Positions 50,473-58,752 of a stretch of DNA of 64,000 nucleotides are shown in pieces. Under the pieces are notes generated by a model. The model was given only the letters and a program-made list of their open reading frames with translations. It was not told the origin of the DNA and did no database searches. The position numbers were made by a program, and so were the translations under genes. Where the stretch lies: positions 3,782,001 through 3,846,000 of the forward strand of contig NZ_JAJFZL010000001.1 in NCBI RefSeq assembly GCF_020733635.1, written 5' to 3'. Each line of letters starts with the position of its first letter. Position 1 is the stretch's first letter. Source of the stretch: Nocardia spumae (GTDB taxonomy: Bacteria; Actinomycetota; Actinomycetes; Mycobacteriales; Mycobacteriaceae).

Positions 50473-51435
50473 CTACACCTCGACCGGGTCCCGGCCTTCG
50501 GCCTTGGCGGCCTCGCGGGCCAGGATGCGCGCGCGCTGCTCCTCGAAACGGACGACATCGCGGCCCAGCTTCTCGAGATACTCGGCGAGTTCCTCGCGAG
50601 CCCGCTCACCACGCGCGGTGAAATCGTTGCGGTCGAAGACATTCCAGGTCCGCAGCACCGGATTGAGTACCTCGTCGAGATGCTGGCGCAGATCGTAGAT
50701 CCCGTGCTTGACCATCAGCACACCGTTGCGCCGCCAGTTCGGCATCCCGGTTCCCGGCATGGCGAAATTCCGGACCACCGTGGTGACCGACTCCATCGTC
50801 TGATCAGGCGCCAGATCGAATGCCGCCGCGGTGAGTGTCCGATAGAAGATCATGTGCAGGTTCTCGTCGGCCGCGATCCGCGCGAGCATCTTGTCGGCGA
50901 TCGGGTCACCGCAGACCCGGCCGGTGGAGCGATGGCTGATGCGGGTCGCCAGTTCCTGGAACGTCACGTAGGCGACCTGGTCGAGGACGCCACCGAAATC
51001 ATCGGGTGCGTGGACGCCGCGGGTCATGTGCACCATCCGGTCGTGTTCCAGGGCCACCGGATCCACCCCGCGCGTGACGACGAGATAGTCGCGCATCGCG
51101 ATGGCGTGGCGGTTCTCCTCGGCCGTCCAGCGGCCGACCCAGGTGCCCCAGGCGCCATCGCTGGAGAAGTTCTCGGAGATGGTCCGATGATAGGACGGCA
51201 GATTGTCCTCGGTGAGCAGGTTCGTGATCATGGCGACCTTCGCCACTTCGGACAAGCGGGACTGTTCGGGCTCCCAGTCGACCCCGCCCATCGCGGCGAA
51301 GTTGCGCCCCTCATCCCACGGCACATAGTCGTGCGGGTTCCACTCCTTCGCCGTGGCGAGGTGCCGGTCCAGGGTCGTGGCGACCACCGGCTCCAGTTCG
51401 GTGAGCAACTGCAACTGCGTCAAATCCCTTGGCAT
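50473..51435 (-). CDS. Acyl-ACP desaturase 2 (soluble di-iron, DesA type)
   Basis: 320 residues, the same length as the desaturase at 20344-21306 and alike along its whole length. Di-iron ligands are in LTEDNLPSY, WTAEENRHA and ADENLHMIFYRTL. ATG 51435 opens MPRDLTQLQLLTELEPV, which aligns with the other copy. It should introduce a cis double bond into an ACP-bound fatty acid. The two copies may differ in chain length or in regulation. A hairpin lies 55 bp upstream. Confidence 0.9.
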   Translation of the reverse strand: MPRDLTQLQLLTELEPVVATTLDRHLATAKEWNPHDYVPWDEGRNFAAMGGVDWEPEQSRLSEVAKVAMITNLLTEDNLPSYHRTISENFSSDGAWGTWVGRWTAEENRHAIAMRDYLVVTRGVDPVALEHDRMVHMTRGVHAPDDFGGVLDQVAYVTFQELATRISHRSTGRVCGDPIADKMLARIAADENLHMIFYRTLTAAAFDLAPDQTMESVTTVVRNFAMPGTGMPNWRRNGVLMVKHGIYDLRQHLDEVLNPVLRTWNVFDRNDFTARGERAREELAEYLEKLGRDVVRFEEQRARILAREAAKAEGRDPVEV

Positions 51436-51489
51436 ACAATCCCTTTCGAAATGATGAACCATCGGCACTCGCGACACACCAGAGTTGTT

Positions 51490-51523
51490 CCGGTAGCGGT
51501 GTTGCGGGGCGACACGCTACCCG
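51490..51523. repeat. Long inverted repeat upstream of desaturase 2
   Basis: CCGGTAGCG and CGCTACCCGG form a stem with inner GTGT/ACAC pairs around a GC-rich loop, about 55-90 bp upstream of the desaturase start. It could be a leader structure or an operator. It has no U tract. Confidence 0.45.
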
Positions 51524-51707
51524 GTGGACCGATGGCCACGGCCGCTTTCGAGCCGGAGTCCTCGCCCACCTCGCACGGCGCCGGCCGCCTGTCGCACGGC
51601 TCGACACCCCTTTCGAACGTCATCGATCGGATCGATGCTACGACGCACTCGGCGCCATCCCGGAGTGTCGACCCCGATCCGGCGCCGCAACGGCTCCATT
51701 GCCCGGC

Positions 51708-51945
51708 GTGCCTGATCTGCGCCGGGACGGGTCCGTATTCATTGCGCATCTCGGCGACCGAGGTGAGCGTGACACCGAAAATCGCTTCCATCCGGAGTGG
51801 ATCGCGACGCTGCACGCGATCATCGACGAGCTCTCGCCTCGGACGGGCCCGCCGCGCCGGTGTGGCGCTGACCGAGTCGATCGCCGGCTACAACAATCAC
51901 TCGATGGTGTCCGGCCCGGGAACGACCGGGCTCCGGTCGGCGTGA
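51708..51945 (+). pseudogene. Decayed enoyl-CoA hydratase/isomerase gene
   Basis: From GTG 51708 the frame reads PDLRRDGSVFIAHLGDRGERDTENRFHPEWIATLHAIIDEL, the usual N-terminal strand pair of crotonase-fold enoyl-CoA hydratase/isomerases. After about 45 codons coding bias shifts to another frame (GVALTESIAGYNNHSMVSGP), ending at TGA 51945. The oxyanion-hole loops and the rest of a family length of about 230-260 residues are missing. It is a remnant with an internal deletion or frameshift. Confidence 0.6.
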
Positions 51946-52019
51946 GCCACCCGAGTTTCGGCCGGTTCCGGCAATCGGTATAGTGAACGCATCACATACT
52001 CGGGTGGGACAATGTAGGT

Positions 52020-52034
52020 GTAACTTCGAGTTAC
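52020..52034. promoter_or_regulatory. Perfect 15-bp palindrome
   Basis: GTAACTTCGAGTTAC is a 6-bp inverted repeat around TCG, with the half-site repeated partly right after it (AGTAACTT). It lies 21 bp from the SulP stop and downstream of the hydratase remnant. It may be an orphan TetR-type operator left over from the decayed gene. Confidence 0.4.
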
Positions 52035-52054
52035 AGTAACTTCTGGGCAGCGGC

Positions 52055-53794
52055 TCACGATGTCTGCGCTCCCCCGCTACCGCCCTCGTTCGAGGTCCCG
52101 TCCTCCGCCGCGGCACCGTTGTCGGGCAGATCCGCCACCGCCGCGGTGACGGTTGGGTACAACCCCACCGGTGTCGCCCCCCGCTCCGCGGTTCCCAGCT
52201 CGTCCCCGAACTGACCGATCGAGCGAGCGATGCGGAAGTCGATTCTCCTGCGGCCCAACTCGTTTCGCAGATCCGCCAGCATCGCCGCGGCCGTCACATC
52301 GATACTCGGCGAGGTCTCGGCGTCGAGCACCACCAACCGGGTGCGATCGGTGCACAACCGCTCGATGCGCTCGCGCACGTAATCCGCGTTGACGAAGAAC
52401 AAGCCCGACTCCACCCGCACCACCACCAGATCCGGACGCTGCCGCAGATCCGGATGCCGGTCCACGTCCAGCCACAGGGTGCCGGACCGGACCACCTGTG
52501 CCACATGCGGCCGCGAGGTGCGATACACCAGCAACAGCATGGAGATGCCGATCCCGATCAGCAGGCCCGGAAGCGTATCGAAGAACAGCACGCCCAGCAT
52601 CGCGGCCATCGCCGCGGCGAAATCGGCCCGGGCCGCTTTGCCGTAGATGCCGCCCAGCCGCTCGGTCCAGACTCGATACAACCGGCGCAGCGCGGCGACG
52701 TCGACCAGCTCGATCACCGCCGCGATCACCACACCCGCCAGGGTCGCCTCCGGCAGCTTCTCGAACAGCCCCGTCAGGAACAGCAGGGTCAGTACGGTCA
52801 GCACCGCGACCACCAAACCGCTGGCCTGCGATTTGGCACCCGCCGAGCCGTTGACCGCCGTCTTGGACAGACTTCCGTTGACCACCATCCCCGAGGCCAG
52901 CCCCGCGCCGACATTGGCGGCGCCCAAACCCAGGAGTTCACGGTTGGCGTCGACCTGGTAACCCGCCTTGGCCGCATAGGTTTTCGCCGCGCCCAGCCCC
53001 TCGGCGAAGCCGATCAGCAGCACTCCGACCGCGGGTCCGAGCAGATCGATGTAATCGGAGAAATCCACGCCAGCGGGCAACCCGAGCACCGGGAGCCCGG
53101 AATCGATGTGGCCGACGATCGCGACCCCCTTGTCGTCCAGATCGAATACCGCCACCGCCACGATGCCGACCAGCACCGCCAGCAGCGACCCCGGCACCAG
53201 TGGCAGCCAGCGCTTGACCACCAGCACGATCGCCAGGCTCAGCACACCGACGACCAGTGTGCGCCACTGGGTGTCGCCCAGGTGACTCAGCACGCCCCAC
53301 GCCTGCTCGAAGAAATCGCCCTCGTGTTTGTCGATGCCGAACAGTTTGGGCACCTGGCCGATGATGATGGTCAGCGCCAGGCCGATGATGAATCCCTTGA
53401 GCACCGGTTCGGAAATGAACGCCGCGACGAATCCCAGCCGGATCACCCCGGCTATCAACCCCGCCACCCCCGTCACGATCGCCAGGGCCACCGACAATCC
53501 GATGTAGCGGCCACCGTCGGCGCCGGCCAGCGGCGTCACGATCGCCGCCGACAAGGCGGCGGTGGCCGACATCGGCCCCACCACCAGATGCCGGGAACTA
53601 CCCGCGAGCGCGTAGAGAACCAGCGCCGGCACCGCCGCGTAGAGCCCGACCACCGGCGGCACTCCGGCGATCGAAGCGTAGGCCAGCGCCTCGGGCACCA
53701 GTACCGCCCAGACCGTCAGCCCGGCGACGACATCGGCACGCAGCCATTGCGGGCGATATCCCGCGAAGGATTCGAACACCCAGCGTGCCGCCAC
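52055..53794 (-). CDS. SulP family anion transporter with STAS domain
   Basis: 579 residues. The N-terminal sulfate-transporter motif (FAGYRPQWLRADVVAGLTVWAVLVPEALAYASIAGVPPVVGLYAAV) is followed by about twelve helices. QASGLVVAVLTVLTLLFLTGLFEKLPEATLAGVVIAAV and the cytoplasmic STAS domain (about 430-545; VVLDAETSPSIDVTAAAMLADL) complete it. SulP proteins carry sulfate, bicarbonate or other anions. No adjacent carbonic anhydrase or assimilation gene, so the substrate is open. The terminal 35 residues are Gly/Glu-rich and probably disordered. Confidence 0.92.
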   Translation of the reverse strand: MAARWVFESFAGYRPQWLRADVVAGLTVWAVLVPEALAYASIAGVPPVVGLYAAVPALVLYALAGSSRHLVVGPMSATAALSAAIVTPLAGADGGRYIGLSVALAIVTGVAGLIAGVIRLGFVAAFISEPVLKGFIIGLALTIIIGQVPKLFGIDKHEGDFFEQAWGVLSHLGDTQWRTLVVGVLSLAIVLVVKRWLPLVPGSLLAVLVGIVAVAVFDLDDKGVAIVGHIDSGLPVLGLPAGVDFSDYIDLLGPAVGVLLIGFAEGLGAAKTYAAKAGYQVDANRELLGLGAANVGAGLASGMVVNGSLSKTAVNGSAGAKSQASGLVVAVLTVLTLLFLTGLFEKLPEATLAGVVIAAVIELVDVAALRRLYRVWTERLGGIYGKAARADFAAAMAAMLGVLFFDTLPGLLIGIGISMLLLVYRTSRPHVAQVVRSGTLWLDVDRHPDLRQRPDLVVVRVESGLFFVNADYVRERIERLCTDRTRLVVLDAETSPSIDVTAAAMLADLRNELGRRRIDFRIARSIGQFGDELGTAERGATPVGLYPTVTAAVADLPDNGAAAEDGTSNEGGSGGAQTS

Positions 53795-53986
53795 TGTGCC
53801 CTCCTGCCGGGATCGGTCGCGGCCCGCCGCCGCCGGACGAGCCCGTTGCCCGCACGGTAACCAGTGGCGGTCCCACTACTCGTCACACGTTCCGGGTGAA
53901 ATCCGCTTCGGCCGGCGGCCATCGCGTCGGCGAGACGGGATCGGCGCGGGGATTCGATTGGATCCGCGGCGGCTCCGGTGAGCTGA

Positions 53987-54265
53987 TCAGCGGAGCGGGC
54001 CGCCCACGGCGTCGTCGGGAGGTGCCGATCCGGAATCCGCCGCGGGAGTGATGCGCGGGTCGGCGAAGACCTCCGCGGTGCCGGAGGCGGCGGCCGCGAT
54101 CCGATCGGCGGCAGTATCGGTCACCCGCAGGGCGTAGAGATCCTGTGCCGGATCCACCGCGACGAGGCCGAAATCGTGATCGACCTCGTCGTCGGCGAGA
54201 TGCAACTGACTGCGCGCCGCGGCCAGCGTGGCATCGGCGCGCAGCCGGATGGTCAGCAGCGGCAT
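53987..54265 (-). CDS. Stand-alone relative of the subtilase N-terminal domain
   Basis: 92 residues. It starts LLTIRLRADATLAAARSQL and ends in EVFADPRITPA. The neighbouring peptidase has a similar opening (ALIQLRPSADLIAAVADP) and the same FADPRI block at residues 90-95, so this protein looks like a free copy of that N-terminal domain. It follows the peptidase by 9 nt in the same operon. It has no signal peptide. By analogy with free-standing I9-type propeptides it could inhibit or help fold the protease, which is inference. Confidence 0.65.
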   Translation of the reverse strand: MPLLTIRLRADATLAAARSQLHLADDEVDHDFGLVAVDPAQDLYALRVTDTAADRIAAAASGTAEVFADPRITPAADSGSAPPDDAVGGPLR

Positions 54266-54274
54266 GGTTCCACG

Positions 54275-55582
54275 CTACGCGCGGACTTCGGTGTTCTTCA
54301 GCTCCGCGAGGACCGCGGCGGCGTCGACGACACCGTAGCCGTAGTCGTAGTTGTAGCCACCGGGCTGCGCCGTCGCCGTTCGCTGTAGTACCCCGCGCAG
54401 CTGCGCGGGGGACACCTTGCTCGCCGGATACACGGTGCGGATCGCGGCGACGAGCCCCGCCGCGACCGGGCAGGCCGCCGACGTCCCGCTGTCGGGGTCG
54501 TTGGCGCCGAACACCTTCGAGCCGAGGAAATGCGTGTAGCTGCAGATATCGGGTTTGCGATCGGCCAGCCGGCCCGGCCCCTGCGAGGAGTAGCCGACCC
54601 GCTGCCCCTTGGTGTCCACGCCGCCGATACTCAGCACGCTGGGATGCGAGTTGGCGCCGCCGATCGGATGATCCTTGTAGGCGCAGCGCGAATCCGGGCA
54701 ATCGCGGCCGCAATTGCCCGCGGCGAACAGAATGTCGGCGCCGGCGGCCTCCAGCGAGCCGACGATCAGATTGAACGGATGCGACGGGTTGTCGGAGTAG
54801 TTACCGGGTTGCCCCACCGGGAAATCCCAATCCGGCGAGAACGCACCCCAACTGTTGCTGACCACCAGCGCGCGGGTGGCCTCGGGCTGATCGGTGAGCA
54901 CGGTGCGCAGATGCGCGTAGGCGGCCAGCGCGTCCGACAGCAATCCGTCCATCTGGCTGCCGCCCTGAGTTTTGCTCTGCAGCACCGGGATATCGAGCAG
55001 TGTGGCCTGCGGTGCGCCCAGCAGGACGTCGAAAGCGCACATCGATCCGTGTGCGACCGGGAACTGGCCCGGGGCACCGGACACCCGCGGCGGATTCCAG
55101 CTGCGCTTGGCATCGATGGTCACCTGACCGCCGCGCACTTGCTGAACCCGCGCGACGTTGATACCGGTGTCGACGATCGCGAGCGCGACCGCGCGACCGT
55201 CCATGCCGGCGCTCGCCAGATCACCGGCGTGCAGCAGATTCGCCACATCGGCGGCGGTACCCACGGCCGGATCGCCACCGCAGGTGAGCGTGGTCTCGAT
55301 TCTCGGATCGGCGAAAACACCTGTGACGGAACCACTTCGGGTCAGCTGGGCCACGGTGGCGTCGAGTTCGGCATCGGCGATCTCACCACGGACCACCACG
55401 GTGTCCGCGGCGACAACTCCCTGGGCGGTACTCGCCTCGGGAATCGACAGCGGCGCATACGAATGGTCGAGATCGAAGCCGGGAAGCTCCCCGGCGACAT
55501 CGGAGGCGGCCACCGAGACGCTCGGATCGGCAACTGCGGCAATCAGATCGGCGGAGGGGCGGAGTTGAATCAGTGCACGCAT
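54275..55582 (-). CDS. S8 family serine peptidase (subtilase), apparently cytoplasmic
   Basis: 435 residues. The triad is Asp138 (IVDTG), His178 (AHGSMCAF) and Ser368 (SGTSAACPVAAG), with oxyanion Asn290 (FAAGNCG). Residues 1-95 are a separate N-terminal domain like the small neighbour protein. There is no signal peptide or membrane anchor, unlike the secreted mycosins. Many Cys (CGRDCPDSRC, DICSY, AACP) could bind metal or form disulfides. The cluster of peptidase plus partner suggests a regulated intracellular protease. Confidence 0.87.
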   Translation of the reverse strand: MRALIQLRPSADLIAAVADPSVSVAASDVAGELPGFDLDHSYAPLSIPEASTAQGVVAADTVVVRGEIADAELDATVAQLTRSGSVTGVFADPRIETTLTCGGDPAVGTAADVANLLHAGDLASAGMDGRAVALAIVDTGINVARVQQVRGGQVTIDAKRSWNPPRVSGAPGQFPVAHGSMCAFDVLLGAPQATLLDIPVLQSKTQGGSQMDGLLSDALAAYAHLRTVLTDQPEATRALVVSNSWGAFSPDWDFPVGQPGNYSDNPSHPFNLIVGSLEAAGADILFAAGNCGRDCPDSRCAYKDHPIGGANSHPSVLSIGGVDTKGQRVGYSSQGPGRLADRKPDICSYTHFLGSKVFGANDPDSGTSAACPVAAGLVAAIRTVYPASKVSPAQLRGVLQRTATAQPGGYNYDYGYGVVDAAAVLAELKNTEVRA

Positions 55583-55638
55583 ACGGTCATCCTGCCGTCA
55601 TCGGGCCCAAATTTCCCACCTATCCAGCGAACAGCCTG

Positions 55639-55927
55639 CTAGCGATGGCGCCGGTGCGGCCCGGTGTGTATCACCGCGCCCACCGACAACACCGGGCACA
55701 GCGCCGCCACGATGTACCGGGTGATCCGCCAGGCCCAGCCGAAGGCTATCGACCCACCGGCGGCCCTGACCCGGCTCCGCGATTCCGGCGGCTATCCGGC
55801 CGATATCGACGACGGCGAGAGCCGGGCCGACGGCACACGCCGCCCACGCCACCGCGAATACCGCTGCGGCCGAGCGCACCTCGCGGAACTCGTGGGTACC
55901 CGGACCCGATGTGAGGTCCGGCCGCAC
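55639..55927 (-). pseudogene. Frameshifted small membrane protein
   Basis: From GTG 55927, 4 bp after the lipoprotein stop, the first frame gives VRPDLTSGPGTHEF then a helix AAAVFAVAWAACAVGPALAVV with strong codon bias to about 55785. Further on, coding bias moves to another frame, reading IAFGWAWRITRYIVAAL then CPVLSVGAVIH to TAG 55639. Together they would make a two-helix membrane protein of about 97 residues. A single frameshift near 55785-55800 (real or sequencing error) explains the pattern. Confidence 0.45.
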
Positions 55928-55930
55928 GGA

Positions 55931-56371
55931 TCAGTGCGCGTCCTCGGTCTCTCGCAGTGTGACCGTGCGGTCGGCGGTCGCGAGGGTGAGGGTCTCGCCG
56001 TCGAGTTTCCAGGACGGATTCGCCTGCAACAGTGCCGTCGCCCAGTCGTCGGCGCCGGCGCGGTCGCCCGCGCACGCCATCCGGGTGCCGGCCAGCGGGC
56101 CCGTGCGCAGGGTGTGATCGGCCAGATCGGCCGTTCCCATCAGGGTGTTGCACCCGGCGTTCGCGCTCAGGCGGCCGGCATCGGCGAAGGTCAGGCGTAA
56201 TGGGCCGTCGCCTGGAATGTGCGAACCTTCGACGGTGGTCGAGATATAGGCCCGGCCTGCCGGGGATTCCGGACCGGAATTCGTCGGCGCGGCATCGGTT
56301 CCCCCGGAACAGGCGACTCCCCCGGCGAGCAACGCCAGCACCGGAAAGATTCGCAGAAAGTTCGCCACCAT
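55931..56371 (-). CDS. META-domain (HslJ-like) lipoprotein
   Basis: 146 residues. The lipobox LLAGGVAC puts lipidated Cys at residue 21. The mature part has the META signature RLSANAGCNTLMGTADLADHTLRTGPLAGTRMACAGD, with the conserved Cys pair. Such proteins sit on the outer face of the cytoplasmic membrane; HslJ relatives are linked to stress or antibiotic resistance but function is not settled. It lies 26 bp downstream of the L,D-transpeptidase gene on the same strand and is probably co-transcribed. Confidence 0.85.
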   Translation of the reverse strand: MVANFLRIFPVLALLAGGVACSGGTDAAPTNSGPESPAGRAYISTTVEGSHIPGDGPLRLTFADAGRLSANAGCNTLMGTADLADHTLRTGPLAGTRMACAGDRAGADDWATALLQANPSWKLDGETLTLATADRTVTLRETEDAH

Positions 56372-56397
56372 ACGTCGATGCTAGCGAGCGGCGCGAA

Positions 56398-57600
56398 TCA
56401 ACTGCTCGCGTTACCCGCCTGCCACACATCCCAGGGGACCTCCCAGTCCCCGTAGGTGTCCCATACCGGCAGCGTCGGCCCGCCGGAATTGGTGATCTCC
56501 ACGACGTCACCGACACCGAAATGGTCGAAGAACCACTGCGCGTTGTCCGGTGCGAGATTCACACAGCCGTGCGAGACGTTGCTCGACCCCTGCTGTCCCA
56601 CCGACCAGGGCGCGGAATGCACGAATTCGCCGTCGTTGGAGATACGTTCGTCCAGATCGACCTTCTCCCGGTAATAACCGGCCTGCCCCTGGCATACCCC
56701 GTAGGTGCAGGAGTCCATGACGATCGAGGGCGACTTCTCCGAAATCACATGCGGCCCTTCGTGAGACGGAAAGCCGGGGGAGCCCAGGCTCATCGGCATC
56801 TGATTCACCTGCGCGCCGTTGCGGAAGATCGTCAACTGCTCGGTGTTGCCGTCGGCCTTGGCGACCCACGCGTCGTGGACGGTGTAGTCGGCGCTGTTGT
56901 TCTCCGCCCCGAAGACGCCGTCCCCGAAGTCGACCCCGAACACATCGGCCTCGATATGAATCTTGGTGCCCGGCTGCCAGTACTGGGCCGCGCGATAGTG
57001 GACGTCCTTGTCGTCGACCCAGTACCAGGCGCCGGGCTGGGGCGGGCTGACGGTGATCTTCAGATGATTCTGTACCTCGGCCTTGTTCGCGACGGGCGCG
57101 GTGAACTGGAAGACCATGGGCTGTCCGACCCCGATACCGGATTCGGCCACCAGATCCGGCGCCGGCACGACATTGGCGTACGCCTTGTGCGCGGCGTCGA
57201 TCGTGGTGACCGTCGCGGTCTTGGTCGTGGCCACCTGCGCCAGATTCACCGCCTGGACCTGCACCCGATAGGTGGCCCCGTATCCCAGCGGATCCTTGGA
57301 GGTCCAGCTGTGCCGGTCCGCGGCGAAGGTGCCGGCGACGGGTTTGCCGTCCCCGTCGGTGACGGTCACCGCGGTCAACATGCCGTCGGCGGAGTTCACC
57401 ACGATCGGAGTCGAGGGATTGAGCGGACCGTGATCGGCCGCCGGCACATCGACGGCGGCCGGCGCCGTGATTTCGGGAGCCTTCGACGGCGGCGCCGCCG
57501 AGGTCGCGCCGTGGGAACCACAGCCTCCGGTCAAGGCGACGATCGCCGTCAACATCGCCGACACCACCAGTAGAGATCGACGCCCGCGCACGTCCCTCAC
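56398..57600 (-). CDS. L,D-transpeptidase lipoprotein (LdtB-like, Ig + YkuD domains)
   Basis: 400 residues from GTG 57600, with GGAGG just upstream. Lipobox VALTGGC gives a lipoprotein. Two Ig-like domains (about 40-250) precede the YkuD catalytic domain, with HSAPWSVGQQGSSNVSHGCVNLAP carrying the catalytic His and Cys346. It builds 3-3 cross-links in peptidoglycan and resists most beta-lactams other than carbapenems, as for mycobacterial LdtB/LdtMt2. The C-terminal tail is Trp-rich as in that subgroup. Confidence 0.92.
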   Translation of the reverse strand: MRDVRGRRSLLVVSAMLTAIVALTGGCGSHGATSAAPPSKAPEITAPAAVDVPAADHGPLNPSTPIVVNSADGMLTAVTVTDGDGKPVAGTFAADRHSWTSKDPLGYGATYRVQVQAVNLAQVATTKTATVTTIDAAHKAYANVVPAPDLVAESGIGVGQPMVFQFTAPVANKAEVQNHLKITVSPPQPGAWYWVDDKDVHYRAAQYWQPGTKIHIEADVFGVDFGDGVFGAENNSADYTVHDAWVAKADGNTEQLTIFRNGAQVNQMPMSLGSPGFPSHEGPHVISEKSPSIVMDSCTYGVCQGQAGYYREKVDLDERISNDGEFVHSAPWSVGQQGSSNVSHGCVNLAPDNAQWFFDHFGVGDVVEITNSGGPTLPVWDTYGDWEVPWDVWQAGNASS

Positions 57601-57876
57601 CGCCTCCGCTCGCACCCTCGCATACACAACGTCCACCGGACCGCCGGGGGAACACAGCACCCTCCAGTGGACACCATGAATCCGGTATCGCGCTGCAGCA
57701 GCAGAGTACGTGTCGGCACGGATTCGCGCGCGATCGGCACCCGTTCACCAGGCGTTTTGCCGTATTAGCGGCATTTGCCGCGTGTCGGTTGTTCTCACCC
57801 GCCATGGGTGATTCCGGCCCCGCCCGCCGGAGCCGATAGTGGAGCGGTGGGTACGCACCGTCGAGGAAGGTGACCG

Positions 57877-58563
57877 ATGCCGAGCCGAGGCACCGCCCGC
57901 TGGACGTCCGTGCCGAGCGCGGTCGGAACCTATATCCGGCGTGCCCCGGGCACCTACATGTGGCTGGCGATCCTGCTGGTCTCCACCCTCGTGGTGCGTC
58001 ATCTGACCCCGCAACAGGCCGACATCGTGCTGGGCAATCGCTCGACCAACCTGCATCACCTGCGGGAGGATCCGGTTCGAGTCCTGATCTCGAGCGCCTT
58101 CTGGCTCGCCGGCGGCGGCTGGCTGGGTTACGCCGTGTCCTACACCGTCTTCCACGCCCAGGCCGAGCGCTGGCTGGGCACCCTGCGCTGGCTGATCGTC
58201 GTGCTGATCGCCCATGTCGGCGCCACCTACATCAGCGAGGGCGTGCTCTACTGGGCGATCCACCACGACTACGCGCCGGAGTCGGCGGTGAACACTCTCG
58301 ACTACGGGGTCAGCTACGCGCTGGCGGGCGTGGTCGCGGTCCTCGTTTATCGCATCGCCACACCGTGGCGCTACCTCTATCTCGTCGGAGTGATCATTTT
58401 CTACACTGTGCCGGTCTTCGCCGGCCGAACCTTCACCGACATCGGTCATTTCAGTGCGATGACCCTCGGTTTCGCCTGCTATCCGCTGACCCGGGGGCGG
58501 CCGGGACCGTGGGATCCGGTCGCCGCGACACGGGCCCGATTCGGATCTTCGGCACGGGGGTGA
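57877..58563 (+). CDS. Rhomboid-like membrane protein
   Basis: 228 residues with about six membrane helices: GTYMWLAILLVSTLVV, LISSAFWLAGGGWLGYAVSYTVF, WLIVVLIAHVGATYISEG, SYALAGVVAVLVYRIA, YLVGVIIFYTVPVFAG and IGHFSAMTLGFACYPL. The rhomboid-like fold is suggested by the order of helices and the terminal HFSAMTLG (His on the last helix). The active-site Ser is not in a clear GxSG motif; the central motif reads DYGVSYALAG, where Ser could serve. It may be an active protease or a pseudo-enzyme. Confidence 0.8.
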   Translation: MPSRGTARWTSVPSAVGTYIRRAPGTYMWLAILLVSTLVVRHLTPQQADIVLGNRSTNLHHLREDPVRVLISSAFWLAGGGWLGYAVSYTVFHAQAERWLGTLRWLIVVLIAHVGATYISEGVLYWAIHHDYAPESAVNTLDYGVSYALAGVVAVLVYRIATPWRYLYLVGVIIFYTVPVFAGRTFTDIGHFSAMTLGFACYPLTRGRPGPWDPVAATRARFGSSARG

Positions 58564-58651
58564 TGACACCGCCGATCCGCCCGCGCGGCAAGGATTGGAT
58601 TCACCGCGATCGGGAGTGCTGACGGCACACCGGAATTCCCCTAGCGTTCCC

Positions 58652-58745
58652 CTCACCCATCCAGAGCGACCGAGAGATCCGGCTCCACGACGTCGCAGCA
58701 ACCCCCCGACCGGGTGTTGGGTGCTACCGCCGGAACCGATGGAGG
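58652..58745 (+). ncRNA. SAM riboswitch (S-box/SAM-I type)
   Basis: The block from CCATCCAGAGCGACCGAGAG through GGCTCCACGACGTCGCAGCA to GGGTGCTACCGCCGGAACC matches the S-box core (CAGAG, GAGAGA, GCAACC, GGTGCTA). P1 is CCATC (58657-58661) with GATGG (58738-58742). The 3' P1 strand overlaps the ribosome-binding site GGAGGA (58741-58746) of the GNAT gene, so SAM binding could block translation without a terminator. I assign SAM-I by motif order; SAM-IV is possible. Confidence 0.75.
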
Positions 58746-58752
58746 AATGATC

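Noticed and set aside
55598-55927. 109-codon minus-strand ORF as an intact gene
   Set aside because: Its second half loses codon bias while another frame gains a membrane helix, so a frameshifted gene is the better reading.
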